Shown: positions 33,526-48,511, counted from the first letter of the stretch. The stretch: DNA of 64,000 nucleotides from Neocallimastix lanati (nom. inval.) (GCA_016946835.1 JACVTC010000245.1:1-64000); one strand, 5' to 3'. Program-made: numbers and translations. The notes: a model not told the origin generated them from the letters alone.

Positions 33526-36173
33526 TTACCTCAAATGAATTAATTCGAAATAATCAAGTAAATTTAGACAAAAATCAAATAACAAATTCAGGAATAAATA
33601 CAGGAGCAGATATTAAAGATAATTTAAATTCAGACGTAAGTAAAAATTTGAATTATTTTGAATCAATAAATAAAAAAGTAAATAACATAGGGATAAACAA
33701 AATAAATTTAAGCAAAAATAATTTAAATTTAAATGTAAATAAAAATTCTGATTATTCTAATGAAGTAAGTAATAATTATAATTACTCAAATAACGGTTAT
33801 AGTTCTAATGTAAATAATAATAATATAAATAACAATTACATGGGGAATGATTTTAAATCATAATTTAAATATTGATAATATTAAACCCTATTGATAATAA
33901 TTCTAATATAAGTGTAAATAAACCAATAAATATAGTAATTAAAAATAATTCAAATTCAAATAATCAAATAGAAAATAAAAATGAACCAGATAGTGAAAAA
34001 TATATTTCACAGGATATATCAGGAATTAATATCAATGAAAATAATGTCTGTGGGAAACATATTTTACGAGGATAGATTTTTGCGTGAATTTGCAATTAGA
34101 AATTCGAATTCAAAACAAAATAAACAAAATTGTAATGATTACAATGATAAGAATGTGAATGAAATTGTAAACAATAATAACATAAGAAATAAACAAAAAG
34201 ATAAGTAACGCAGTTAGTAATAATAATAGTGACAATATGAATAATAATTGAGAATGTTATTAATAAAATAACTATTAATAAGAAATATAAAAATAAACAA
34301 GAATCCACGGAATTCTTGCTAAATAAATTAAAAGAACCTTTAAGTACTTCAAACGGTTTAAATAATAATTGTAATAATAAAAATGGTAATAATATACAAA
34401 AACAAAGCGTTAGAAAGCAAAGTGTGTAAAAATAACAAAAATATAGCCATAAACAGGTTAATAAAAATAGTATCATATATGTTAAGAAAAATAATAACAA
34501 ACGTAAAAAATTTATAAAGATGAATATAATATTGTAAAACACCCATCAAAAAATATAAATCATTTAGTATAGATGATATAATAGGTACTAATGCTTTTCT
34601 AGCTGTAGATAATAATAATTCTATTGAACCACGCAGTTATAAAGAGATATTTCTCCATGAAAGATAAAGACATGTGGTTGAAGGCAGTGGAATGAAAGAA
34701 CTAAACAATATGAAGAAATGAATGTGTTTTTCAATAATCCGTAAGTACCAAAAGACGCCAATGTTATTTCAACAAGGTGGGTCCTTAAACATAAGAAAGA
34801 TTGCTGAAGGTAAGATAATCAAATATAAAGCTAGATTAGTAGCTAAGGGGTATAGCCAGGTGTATGGAATTGATTTCAAGAATACTTTTTCACCTACCCT
34901 TAAACAAGACACGCTCAAAATAATAATAGCTATTTCTGTTCAAAATAAATTTCAATACATCAAATGGATATTAAAGCGGCGTATCTAAACGCAAAGCGTG
35001 GACGAAAGACATTTATATGCTACTGCCAGAAGGAATGAACTAAATAAGGGGTATTGCAAATTGAATAAAAGCTTTATATGGTTTTAAGGCACATCCGGAA
35101 AGAATGTGGAAATGAGACCCTTAACAAGGTATTGTTAGAGTTGATTTTAATAGATTTTTAAGTGATCCATGTGGTTTACATTAAAAGGGATAAAACTAAC
35201 AAGATTATATGCTTATTAGCAGTTTATGTGGACGATTATAATTGTTGCTGGGAAGTATGATCAAATAATTAAAACGAAATCTTTAATTAAAAATAATTTT
35301 GAAGCTAACAGATGTAGGTGAAGTAGACTTTATTATAGGTATAAAGTTTGAAAAATGTAATGATGGTTATATTATCCATCAGAAGAAATATCTTAATGAA
35401 ATTTTAATAAGTTTAATATCAATAATATAATCCAGTATCAAATACAACACCAATCGAGTCTATTGAAATTAAGGAGTAAAAAAATTTAATGTAACAAATA
35501 TAAGCAAGCTATAGGATCCTTGTTATATATTAGCTATCAGCACGAGGCCGGACATATTATTTTCTGTGAGTAAAGCTTCCAGAAAATCCGATAATCCAAC
35601 ATACGAAGATTGGGTACAATGTACTAAAAATTTTTAGATACTTGAAAGGTAATCCTAATTATGGAATTAAATTCACTTATACTAATACTTTTAATTTTAA
35701 TGTTTATGTTGACGCCGATTTAGGTGGTGATAAGGAAACAGGAAGTCAACTACTGGATTTGTAATGATGATAAACTCAGCTCCTACTAGTTGGTATTCCA
35801 AACTGCAACATTGTGTTTCAGGTTTCTACTGCGGAAAGTGAGTATTATGGAATTCATGAGTGTGCAAGACACTGTCTCTGGTATAGAAATATATTTAAGG
35901 AACTTGGACTTAAGCAGGATGTTATTACAATAAACACCGATAATAAAGCTGCAATTTACAATTGCGAAAATGAAACTATTAATCCGAAATCTAAGCACAT
36001 CGACCTACGATATCACAGTGTAAGAGAATTAATCAAGAAAGGTTATATCAATTTAAAGTATATAAAATACTGAAAATAACTTATCTGATGGATTTACCAA
36101 ATATCTAAATTCTACTTTAATGACCAGGTTTAGAAATAATATTCTCTATGATCTAAACAATATTAAACTTTAG
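31507..36173 (+). pseudogene. pol: Pol (unit F), heavy single-base indel damage from 32752 on
   Basis: Protease, HHCC finger and integrase core are open to about 32750. From 32752 to 36069 I count roughly fifty one-base indels against unit E, with gains outnumbering losses by more than two to one and almost no substitutions. The linker, RT and RNase H are shredded. Damage starts and stops abruptly, and the next LTR is perfect. This resembles an uncorrected single long read far more than evolved decay. Confidence 0.92.
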
Positions 36174-36179
36174 GGGGAA

Positions 36180-36572
36180 TGTTAAAAATAAAGTTTAATA
36201 TTTTAATTAAGTCTTGTATAATTAAGATTTACTTATTTATTAAATTAAATATGTTTTTCATTATTTTGTATAATGTAAAATATTATGAGGCGTATTAATG
36301 ATGTACATCATATATTTACAATTATAACTAATATAGTTAAATTAAATTTTATTAATGTATATACATTTAAGGATTATGATAATTAATCCTATAATAAAAA
36401 ATATTACTAAAAAATTATATAGTTATTAAAATAATAATAAAATTATAATAAATAAATAAAATAAAGTGATCACACAATAAAAACTAAACAAAATAACATA
36501 TATTTAATAGATTAAGAGTCTCAGTTAGCTCTAGTTAGTTTATAAACATCAATAATAATTTATATTCCAACA
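36180..36572 (+). repeat. LTR6 (393 bp), block-2 type
   Basis: I saw no difference from LTR5. It begins directly after the purine tract at 36172-36179. Confidence 0.93.
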
Positions 36573-36646
36573 ATAAAAAAAAATAAAAGTAAATTGAAAT
36601 TTCAAGATTCCGAAATTTATTTTAATTAAATCTTAGTTATTCAATA

Positions 36647-37705
36647 ATGGAAGATAGATCATTTAATATTTTAAGCAACAAAAAACTCACTGTCGAAACC
36701 TATCCTCTTTGGGCATCAGATATGGATCTAATATTAACAGCCAATGAATTAGATCAATATATCTACGAAAACAACATGAAGAAGATCTCGAAAAACTCAG
36801 AAAATTTTGAATCTTCAAAGGGAATTAAAATTAGAGGAACTGAGATATACTATCATAAATCAGTCACGAAAAATATGATAGTTGGTGACAGCAAAGCAAA
36901 AAGATACATCAGTATGAATTTAGAAAATGAAATAAAGTTAAGTATTGACTTCAAAAACAGTTCCGCATATGAAATATGGGAGTTATTGAAAAAGACTTTT
37001 ACTAAAGGTAAAGAGGAAATGAAATTACAACTAAATGAAAAATTAGAGAATATGATCTATGATAAATCTTCAGACATAGGAATATTCATAGCCAACATGG
37101 AAGTCACATTTAATAAATTAGAAGAATTAGGTGATAAAGTCAGTGATGAAAGAAAATTCAACTATTTATATAATGCTCTTCCATCAGACATTACCCAATT
37201 AACAAATATGTTAGGTTTTCAAAATGATTGGAATAGATGTTGCGATATGTTAAAAACATCAATTCCAAAGATAAAGTTCTTAAATAGCTTAAGAATTAAG
37301 CAAGAGAAAACAAAAGCATTTAGTAGTGAAACAAAAACAATAGAAAGTGTCAAAAGATATAAACAAAATAGAAATCTTAGCAAGAAAAATAGGAAAAATA
37401 TAAAGTGCCACAATTGTGGCGGATTTGGCCATATATCACGTGAGTGCCTCAAGAATGGAAGAATTCATGGAGGTGTAGTGTACGATAAATATGGTAAAAG
37501 ACACTACAAAGAGAAGAAAATGAAACACCAACAACATGCAGATAACGTAGAAGTTAATGAGCAAGAAGAAGAATCTGAAAGGTATGTAGATATATACAGT
37601 AATGCCTTAAATATGGACTATAATGATGAAAGGGAGGAAAGTCAATCCAACTGCGTAACAACAAGAATCCCAAAAAATAAAAACAATATCAAAAATTTTC
37701 ATTAA
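36647..37705 (+). CDS. gag: Gag (unit G), intact
   Basis: The 352 residues have block-2 markers Ile137 and Asn346 and the zinc knuckle at 254-267. The heptamer is in register at 37693-37699. Confidence 0.95.
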   Translation: MEDRSFNILSNKKLTVETYPLWASDMDLILTANELDQYIYENNMKKISKNSENFESSKGIKIRGTEIYYHKSVTKNMIVGDSKAKRYISMNLENEIKLSIDFKNSSAYEIWELLKKTFTKGKEEMKLQLNEKLENMIYDKSSDIGIFIANMEVTFNKLEELGDKVSDERKFNYLYNALPSDITQLTNMLGFQNDWNRCCDMLKTSIPKIKFLNSLRIKQEKTKAFSSETKTIESVKRYKQNRNLSKKNRKNIKCHNCGGFGHISRECLKNGRIHGGVVYDKYGKRHYKEKKMKHQQHADNVEVNEQEEESERYVDIYSNALNMDYNDEREESQSNCVTTRIPKNKNNIKNFH

Positions 37706-39672
37706 AACAATATACTAGGCAGAGCTTAAGTTATTATACTGCCAAGTATAAAAAACGTAATAATAACAAAGAAAATAAAATTAATAAAAATAACAACAAC
37801 ATTACTTTATGGACATTAGATTCTGGGGCGTCATACCACATGACCCATGATGAAAATAATTTAGTGAATACACGTGATTTTCATATAAATATATATTTTG
37901 CTAACGGAGGAATGGTGAAATCCAAAAGTATTGGTAATTATATTGGTTTAATTAACAATCATAAAATTATTTTGAATGATGTTATATATGTGCCATCCTT
38001 TAAAAGAAGTCTAATTTCTATAGATCATTTAAGTAAAGATAATTATAAAACTGTATTTTGTAAAAATAAGTATGATAATAAAAACTGTGCCATCTTATAT
38101 AATGATAATGGAAAACGAATTTATACATCATACGCTAACAATTCAAAAGTTTACAAAATACTAACTAGAAAAAATAATATAAATAATAATTCAAATAATG
38201 TTGTATGTTATAATATACAAAATGCTATAAACGATTCTAATATGGATTTATGGCATAGAAGAATGGGTCATTTTAATATTGACTCTATTAAAGATAGATT
38301 AAATAAAATATATATAAAACAAAAATGCAAAATTTGTTCTTGTTCAAAATTAAAAAACCTCCCCTATAAACCATCCACCAACCATATGACAAAACCATTT
38401 GAACTTATTCATATGGACTTAGTGTTCGTTCCCGATTATTCTATTTACGGGAATAAATATTTTTTATCTATTCTTGACGATTATTCAAGATATAGTTGGG
38501 TCCTCTTCATAAAGAGAAAAAGTGATACATTTAAAACCTTTATTATATGGTACAATCAAATCAAAAACTTATTTGATAATTGTAATATTAAATATATTAA
38601 AACTGATAACGGTACAGAATTCTTTAACAATAATTTCAACGAATTCTACGAAAGAACAGGAATAATACATGAGCATACTATTGCTCATAATCCACAACAA
38701 AATGGTAGGGTGGAAAGACTTCATGGGACATTAATATCTAATGGTGATGCCATGCTTAATGATGCAAAGTTAAACCATAAATTTTGGGAAGATGCTGTAT
38801 CCACAGCAAATTATATACACAACAGATTGCCACATAAAGGCAACAATAACAAAGTACCATATGAAATCTTATTTAAAAGTAAAGTTGACTATAATAAATT
38901 TAGAGTCTTTGGTTGTCGTGTATATTTTTACGTTCCAAAACAATTTAGGAAGAAGTTTTGCAATACAACTCTCCCTGGTATCTTTCTCGGATACGATGAA
39001 ATAAACCATACCGCTTACAAAATATATGATATTAAAAATAACAAAATAATTCTAGCTCGCACTGTAGAATTTCTTGAGGATGAACCTGCAAATTTAAGTG
39101 CTCCTCTATCATCACCGGATAATATAAATTTTACTAATTATTATGAAGATGAAGAGATAGACTATATGAATAGTGATGATAATGGAAATAATATAAATGA
39201 TGAGAATAATGAATACAATATAATTTATAATATAAACAATAATAATGACAATAATAATAATAATACCAAAATTAACGAAATTAATAATTTAATCAATGAA
39301 CATAACTATAATAATATATATCGTCCAAATAATAATAATTTTATTAATATGGATCAAAATCAAAATAATTTAATTTTACAAAATCAAAATAATATTATTG
39401 GACCTCCACAACATAACAATAATTTTGAAGATAACAATAATAAAAATTTTTCAATTCCTAATTTAAACAACCAATTAAATAATTTAAATTATAAATTTAA
39501 TGATCAATCATTAAATTTAGATAATAATAATAAAACTAATTCAAATGTTATAAATCATAATCTAAATAATTTTAATCAGAAAAATATTAATTCCATTTAT
39601 TTCCAAGAAGAAAATAATAAGGATTTTCATAATGGAAATAAAGAAAGATTTAATATTAATAATTTAATTGAA

Positions 39673-39709
<37 letters not shown>

Positions 39710-42339
39710 TTACCTCAAATGAATTAATTCGAAATAATCAAGTAAATTTAGACAAAAATCAAATAACAAATTCAGGAATAAATACAGGAGCAGATATTAA
39801 AGATAATTTAAATTCAGACGTAAGTAAAAATTTGAATTATTTTGAATCAATAAATAAAAAAGTAAATAACATAGGGATAAACAAAATAAATTTAAGCAAA
39901 AATAATTTAAATTTAAATGTAAATAAAAATTCTGATTATTCTAATGAAGTAAGTAATAATTATAATTACTCAAATAACGGTTATAGTTCTAATGTAAATA
40001 ATAATAATATAAATAACAATTACATGGGGAATGATTTAAATCATAATTTAAATATTGATAATATTAACCCTATTGATAATAATTCTAATATAAGTGTAAA
40101 TAAACCAATAAATATAGTAATTAAAAATAATTCAAATTCAAATAATCAAATAGAAAATAAAAATGAACCAGATAGTGAAAAATATATTTCACAGGATATA
40201 TCAGGAATTAATATCAATGAAAATAATGTCTGTGGGAAACATATTTTACGAGATAGATTTTTGCGTGAATTTGCAATTAGAAATTCGAATTCAAAACAAA
40301 ATAAACAAAATTGTAATGATTACAATGATAAGAATGTGAATGAAATTGTAAACAATAATAACATAAGAAATAAACAAAAGATAAGTAACGCAGTTAGTAA
40401 TAATAATAGTGACAATATGAATAATAATGAGAATGTTATTAATAAAATAACTATTAATAAGAAATATAAAAATAAACAAGAATCCACGGAATTCTTGCTA
40501 AATAAATTAAAAGAACCTTTAAGTACTTCAAACGGTTTAAATAATAATTGTAATAATAAAAATGGTAATAATATACAAAAACAAAGCGTTAGAAAGCAAA
40601 GTGTGAAAAATAACAAAAATGATAGCCATAAACAGGTTAATAAAAATAGTATCATATATGTTAAGAAAAATAATAACAAACGTAAAAAAATTTATAAAGA
40701 TGAATATAATATTGTAAAACACCCATCAAAAAAATATAAATCATTTAGTATAGATGATTAATAGGTACTAATGCTTTTCTAGCTGTAGATAATAATAATT
40801 CTATTGAACCACGCAGTTATAAAGAGATATTTGTCCATGAAAGATAAAGACATGTGGTTGAAGGCCGTGGATGAGAACTAAACAATATGAAGAAAATGAA
40901 TGTGTTTTCAATAATCCGTAAAGTACCAAAAGACGCCAATGTTATTTCAACAAGGTGGGTCCTTAAACATAAGAAAGATTCTGAAGGTAAGATAATCAAA
41001 TATAAAGCTAGATTAGTAGCTAAGGGGTATAGCCAGGTGTATGGAATTGATTTCAAGAATACTTTTTCACCTACCCTTAAACAAGACAACGCTCAAAATA
41101 ATAATAGCTATTTCTGTTCAAAATAAATTTCAAATACATCAAATGGATATTAAAGCGGCGTATCTAAACGCAAAGCTGGACGAAGACATTTATATGCTAA
41201 CTGCCAGAAGGAATGAATAAAAAGGGGTATTGCAAATTGAATAAAGCTTTATATGGTTTAAGGCAATCCGGAAGAATGTGGAATGAGACCCTTAACAAGG
41301 TATTGTTAGAGTTGAATTTTAATAGATTTTTAAGTGATCCATGTGTTTACATTAAAAGGGATAAAACTAAACAAGATTATATGCTTATTAGCAGTTTATG
41401 TGGACGATATAATTGTTGCTGGGAAGTATGATCAAATAATTAAAACGAAATCTTTAATTAAAAATAATTTTGAAGCTACAGATGTAGGTGAAGTAGACTT
41501 TATTATAGGTATAAAGTTTGAAAAATGTAATGATGGTTATATTATCCATCAGAAGAAATATCTTAATGAAATTTTAAATAAGTTTTAATATCAATAAATA
41601 TAATCCAGTATCAAATACAACACCAATCGAGTCTATTGAATTAAGGAGTAAAAAATTTAATGTAACAAAATATAAGCAAGCTATAGGATCCTTGTTATAT
41701 TTAGCTATCAGCACGAGGCCGGACATATTATTTTCTGTGAGTAAAGCTTCCAGAAAATCGATAATCCAACATACGAAGATTGGTACAATGTACTAAAAAT
41801 TTTTAGATACTTGAAAGGTAATCCTAATTATGGAATTAAATTCACTTATACTAATACTTTTAATTTTAATGTTTATGTTGACGCCGATTTAGGTGGTGAT
41901 AAGGAAACAAGGAAGTCAACTACTGGATTGTAATGATGATAAAACTCAGCTCCTACTAGTTGGTATTCCAAACTGCAACATTGTGTTTCAGTTTCTACTG
42001 CGGAAAGTGAGTATTATGGAATTCATGAGTGTGCAAGACACTGTCTCTGGTATAGAAATATATTTAAGGAACTGGACTTAAGCAGGATGTTATTACAATA
42101 AACACCGATAATAAAGCTGCAATTTACAATTGCGAAAATGAACTATTAATCCGAAATCTAAGCACATCGACCTACGATATCACAGTGTAAGAGAATTAAT
42201 CAAGAAAGGTTATATCAATTTAAAGTATATAAAATCTGAAAATAACTTATCTGATGGATTTACCAAATATCTAAATTCTACTTTAATGACCAGGTTTAGA
42301 AATAATATTCTCTATGATCTAAACAATATTAAACTTTAG
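37681..42339 (+). pseudogene. pol: Pol (unit G), intact to end of linker, RT/RNase H interrupted
   Basis: The frame is open through protease, integrase and linker to 40761, where two bases are missing near 40759. After that come small indels near 40832, 40874, 41089, 41200, 41370, 41584, 41759, 41929, 41943, 42072 and 42141. RT and RNase H motifs (YVDD, the STAESEY region) are readable in fragments across frames. The indels continue into LTR7 and the start of unit H, so the damage follows a stretch of sequence rather than gene borders. Confidence 0.9.
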
Positions 42340-42345
42340 GGGGAA

Positions 42346-42736
42346 TGTTAAAAATAAAGTTTAATATTTTAATTAAGTCTTGTATAATTAAGATTTACTT
42401 ATTTATTAAATTAAATATGTTTTTCATTATTTTGTATAATGTAAAATATTATGAGGCGTATTAATGATGTACATCATATATTTACAATTATAACTAATAT
42501 AGTTAAATTAAATTTTATTAATGTATATACATTTAAGGATTATGATAATTATCCTATAATAAAAAATATTACTAAAAAATTATATAGTTATTAAAATAAT
42601 AATAAAATTATAATAAATAAATAAAATAAAGTGATCACACAATAAAACTAAACAAAATAACATATATTTAATAGATTAAGAGTCTCAGTTAGCTCTAGTT
42701 AGTTTATAAACATCAATAATAATTTATATTCCAACA
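42346..42736 (+). repeat. LTR7 (391 bp), block-2 type with two one-base losses
   Basis: It matches LTR5 except for one base lost in the AGGATTA/TAATCCT hairpin (near 42550) and one A lost in the AATAAAAACTAAAC segment (near 42646). It lies inside the indel-rich stretch 40757-43490. Confidence 0.92.
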
Positions 42737-42808
42737 ATAAAAAAAATAAAAGTAAATTGAAATTTCAAGATTCGAAATTTATTTTAATTAAATCTTAGTT
42801 ATTCAATA

Positions 42809-43868
42809 ATGGAAGATAGATCATTTAATATTTTAAGCAACAAAAAACTCACTGTCGAAACCTATCCTCTTTGGGCATCAGATATGGATCTAATATTAAC
42901 AGCCAATGAATTAGATCAATATATCTACGAAAACAACATGAAGAAGATCTCGAAAAACTCAGAAAATTTTGAATCTTCAAAGGGAATTAAAATTAGAGGA
43001 ACTGAGATATACTATCATAAATCAGTCACGAAAAATATGATAGTTGGTGACAGCAAAGCAAAAGATACATCAGTATGAATTTAGAAAATGAAAATAAAGT
43101 TAAGTATTGACTTCAAAAAACAGTTCCGCATATGAAATATGGGAGTTATTGAAAAAGACTTTTACTAAAGGTAAAGAGGAAATGAAATTACAACTAAATG
43201 AAAAATTAGAGAATATGATCTATGATAAATCTTCAGACATAGGAATATTCATAGCCAACATGGAAGTCACATTTAATAAATTAGAAGAATTAGGTGATAA
43301 AGTCAGTGATGAAAGAAAATTCAACTATTTATATAATGCTCTTCCATCAGACATTACCCAATTAACAAATATGTTAGGTTTTCAAAATGATTGGAATAGA
43401 TGTTGCGATATGTTAAAAACATCAATTCCAAAGATAAAGTTCTTAAATAGCTTAAGAATTAAGCAAGAGAAAACAAAAGCATTAGTAGTTGAAACAAAAA
43501 CAATAGAAAGTGTCAAAAGATATAAACAAAATAGAAATCTTAGCAAGAAAAATAGGAAAAATATAAAGTGCCACAATTGTGGCGGATTTGGCCATATATC
43601 ACGTGAGTGCCTCAAGAATGGAAGAATTCATGGAGGTGTAGTGTACGATAAATATGGTAAAAGACACTACAAAGAGAAGAAAATGAAACACCAACAACAT
43701 GCAGATAACGTAGAAGTTAATGAGCAAGAAGAAGAATCTGAAAGGTATGTAGATATATACAGTAATGCCTTAAATATGGACTATAATGATGAAAGGGAGG
43801 AAAGTCAATCCAACTGCGTAACAACAAGAATCCCAAAAAATAAAAACAATATCAAAAATTTTCATTAA
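42809..43868 (+). pseudogene. gag: Gag (unit H), frameshifted near the start
   Basis: One A is lost near 43062, and single A gains near 43092 and 43119 restore register, leaving an interrupted segment at about residues 85-105. From 43107 the protein is open to TAA. A paired loss and gain near 43483 and 43490 changes FSSE to LVVE without breaking the frame. The zinc knuckle and heptamer (43856-43862) are normal. Confidence 0.88.
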
Positions 43869-45834
43869 AACAATATACTAGGCAGAGCTTAAGTTATTAT
43901 ACTGCCAAGTATAAAAAACGTAATAATAACAAAGAAAATAAAATTAATAAAAATAACAACAACATTACTTTATGGACATTAGATTCTGGGGCGTCATACC
44001 ACATGACCCATGATGAAAATAATTTAGTGAATACACGTGATTTTCATATAAATATATATTTTGCTAACGGAGGAATGGTGAAATCCAAAAGTATTGGTAA
44101 TTATATTGGTTTAATTAACAATCATAAAATTATTTTGAATGATGTTATATATGTGCCATCCTTTAAAAGAAGTCTAATTTCTATAGATCATTTAAGTAAA
44201 GATAATTATAAAACTGTATTTTGTAAAAATAAGTATGATAATAAAAACTGTGCCATCTTATATAATGATAATGGAAAACGAATTTATACATCATACGCTA
44301 ACAATTCAAAAGTTTACAAAATACTAACTAGAAAAAATAATATAAATAATAATTCAAATAATGTTGTATGTTATAATATACAAAATGCTATAAACGATTC
44401 TAATATGGATTTATGGCATAGAAGAATGGGTCATTTAATATTGACTTCTATTAAAGATAGATTAAATAAAATATATATAAACAAAAATGCAAAATTTGTT
44501 CTTGTTCAAAATTAAAAAACCTCCCCTATAAACCATCCCACCAACCATATGACAAAACCATTGAACTTATTCATATGGACTTAGTGTTCGTTCCCGATTA
44601 TTCTATTTACGGGAATAAATATTTTTTATCTATTCTTGACGATTATTCAAGATATAGTTGGGTCCTCTTCATAAAGAGAAAAAGTGATACATTTAAAACC
44701 TTTATTATATGGTACAATCAAATCAAAAACTTATTTGATAATTGTAATATTAAATATATTAAAACGGATAACGGTACAGAATTCTTTAACAATAATTTCA
44801 ACGAATTCTACGAAAGAACAGGAATAATACATGAGCATACTATTGCTCATAATCCACAACAAAATGGTAGGGTGGAAAGACTTCATGGGACATTAATATC
44901 TAATGGTGATGCCATGCTTAATGATAGCAAAGTTAAACCATAAATTTTGGGAAGATGCTGTATCCACAGCAAATTATATACACACAGATTGCCACATAAA
45001 GGCAACAATAACAAAGTACCATATGAAATCTTATTTAAAAGTAAAGTTGACTATAATAAATTTAGAGTCTTTGGTTGTCGTGTATATTTTTACGTTCCAA
45101 AACAATTTAGGAAGAAGTTTTGCAATACAACTCTCCCTGGTATCTTTCTCGGATACGATGAAATAAACCATACCGCTTACAAAATATATGATATTAAAAA
45201 TAACAAAATAATTCTAGCTCGCACTGTAGAATTTCTTGAGGATGAACCTGCAAATTTAAGTGCTCCTCTATCATCACCCGGATAATATAAATTTTACTAA
45301 TTATTATGAAGATGAAGAGATAGACTATATGAATAGTGATGATAATGGAAATAATATAAATGATGAGAATAATGAATACAATATAATTTATAATATAAAC
45401 AATAATAATGACAATAATAATAATAATACCAAAATTAACGAAATTAATAATTTAATCAATGAACATAACTATAATAATATATATCGTCCAAATAATAATA
45501 ATTTTATTAATATGGATCAAAATCAAAATAATTTAATTTTACAAAATCAAAATAATATTATTGGACCTCCACAACATAACAATAATTTTGAAGATAACAA
45601 TAATAAAAATTTTTCAATTCCTAATTTAAACAACCAATTAAATAATTTAAATTATAAATTTAATGATCAATCATTAAATTTAGATAATAATAATAAACTA
45701 ATTCAAATGTTATAAATCATAATCTAAATAATTTTAATCAGAAAAATATTAATTCCATTTATTTCCAAGAAGAAAATAATAAGGATTTTCATAATGGAAA
45801 TAAAGAAAGATTTAATATTAATAATTTAATTGAA

Positions 45835-45871
<37 letters not shown>

Positions 45872-48505
45872 TTACCTCAAATGAATTAATTCGAAATAAT
45901 CAAGTAAATTTAGACAAAAATCAAATAACAAATTCAGGAATAAATACAGGAGCAGATATTAAAGATAATTTAAATTCAGACGTAAGTAAAAATTTGAATT
46001 ATTTTGAATCAATAAATAAAAAAGTAAATAACATAGGGATAAACAAAATAAATTTAAGCAAAAATAATTTAAATTTAAATGTAAATAAAATTCTGATTAT
46101 TCTAATGAAGTAAGTAATAATTATAATTACTCAAATAACGGTTATAGTTCTAATGTAAATAATAATAATATAAATAACAATTACATGGGGAATGATTTAA
46201 ATCATAATTTAAATATTGATAAATATTAACCCTATTGATAATAATTCTAATATAAGTGTAAATAAACCAATAAATATAGTAATTAAAAATAATTCAAATT
46301 CAAATAATCAAATAGAAAATAAAAATGAACCAGATAGTGAAAAATATATTTCACAGGATATATCAGGAATTAATATCAATGAAAATAATGTCTGTGGGAA
46401 ACATATTTTACGAGATAGATTTTTGCGTGAATTTGCAATTAGAAATTCGAATTCAAAACAAAATAAACAAAATTGTAATGATTACAATGATAAGAATGTG
46501 AATGAAATTGTAAACAATAATAACATAAGAAATAAACAAAAGATAAGTAACGCAGTTAGTAATAATAATAGTGACAATATGAATAATAATGAGAATGTTA
46601 TTAATAAAATAACTATTAATAAGAAATATAAAAATAAACAAGAATCCACGGAATTCTTGCTAAATAAATTAAAAGAACCTTTAAGTACTTCAAAACGGTT
46701 TAAATAATAATTGTAATAATAAAAATGGTAATAATATACAAAAACAAAGCGTTAGAAAGCAAAGTGTGAAAAATAACAAAAATGATAGCCATAAACAGGT
46801 TAATAAAAATAGTATCATATATGTTAAGAAAAATAATAACAAACGTAAAAAAAATTTATAAAGATGAATATAATATTGTAAAACACCCATCAAAAAAATA
46901 TAAATCATTTAGTATAGATGATATAATAGGTACTAATGCTTTTCTAGCTGTAGATAATAATAATTCTATTGAACCACGCAGTTATAAAGAGATATTTTTC
47001 CATGAAAGATAAAGACATGTGGTTGAAGGCAGTGGATGAAGAACTAAACAATATGAAGAAAATGAATGTGTTTTCAATAATCCGTAAAGTACCAAAAGAC
47101 GCCAATGTTATTTCAACAAGGTGGGTCCTTAAACATAAGAAAGATTCTGAAGGTAAGATAATCAAATATAAAGCTAGATTAGTAGCTAAGGGGTATAGCC
47201 AGGTGTATGGAATTGATTTCAAGAATACTTTTTCACCTACCCTTAAACAAGACACGCTCAAAATAATAATAGCTATTTCTGTTCAAAATAAATTTCAAAT
47301 ACATCAAATGGATATTAAAGCGGCGTATCTAAACGCAAAGCTGGACGAAGACATTTATATGCTACTGCCAGAAGGAATGAATAAAAAGGGGTATTGCAAA
47401 TTGAATAAAGCTTTATATGGTTTAAGGCAATCCGGAAGAATGTGGAATGAGACCCTTAACAAGGTATTGTTAGAGTTGAATTTTAATAGATTTTTAAGTG
47501 ATCCATGTGTTTACATTAAAAGGGATAAAACTAACAAGATTATATGCTTATTAGCAGTTTATGTGGACGATATAATTGTTGCTGGGAAGTATGATCAAAT
47601 AATTAAAACGAAATCTTTAATTAAAAATAATTTTGAAGCTACAGATGTAGGTGAAGTAGACTTTATTATAGGTATAAAGTTTGAAAAAATGTAATGATGG
47701 TTATATTATCCATCAGAAGAAATATCTTAATGAAATTTTAAATAAGTTTAATATCAATAAATATAATCCAGTATCAAATACAACACCAATCGAGTCTATT
47801 GAATTAAGGAGTAAAAAATTTAATGTAACAAAATATAAGCAAGCTATAGGATCCTTGTTATATTTAGCTATCAGCACGAGGCCGGACATATTATTTTCTG
47901 TGAGTAAAGCTTCCAGAAAAATCCGATATCCAACATACGAAGATTGGTACAATGTACTAAAAATTTTTAGATACTTGAAAGGTAATCCTAATTATGGAAT
48001 TAAATTCACTTATACTAATACTTTTAATTTTAATGTTTATGTTGACGCCGATTTAGGTGGTGATAAGGAAACAAGGAAGTCAACTACTGGATTTGTAATG
48101 ATGATAAACTCAGCTCCTACTAGTTGGTATTCCAAACTGCAACATTGTGTTTCAGTTTCTACTGCGGAAAGTGAGTATTATGGAATTCATGAGTGTGCAA
48201 GACACTGTCTCTGGTATAGAAATATATTTAAGGAACTTGGACTTAAGCAGGATGTTATTACAATAAACACCGATAATAAAGCTGCAATTTACAATTGCGA
48301 AAATGAAACTATTAATCCGAAATCTAAGCACATCGACCTACGATATCACAGTGTAAGAGAATTAATCAAGAAAGGTTATATCAATTTAAAGTATATAAAA
48401 TCTGAAAATAACTTATCTGATGGATTTACCAAATATCTAAATTCTACTTTAATGACCAGGTTTAGAAATAATATTCTCTATGATCTAAACAATATTAAAC
48501 TTTAG
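43844..48505 (+). pseudogene. pol: Pol (unit H), scattered single-base indels; most of RT and RNase H readable
   Basis: The protease is open from the overlap to about 44434. Losses then occur near 44434, 44480, 44562, 44984, 45696 and 46088, and gains near 44447, 44539, 44924, 45279, 46221, 46693, 46855, 46996 and 47688. A paired gain and loss lies near 47920. The longest clean pieces are the integrase core (44575-44943), RT (46969-47694) and RT end plus RNase H (47681-48505). The catalytic motifs TDNG, GRVER and YVDD are unchanged where readable. Confidence 0.88.
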
Positions 48506-48511
48506 GGGGAA

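Noticed and set aside
34096-34542. Small novel proteins in unit F from the many short frames
   Set aside because: They are fragments of linker and RT produced by dense one-base indels. Neighbouring units show the unbroken version.
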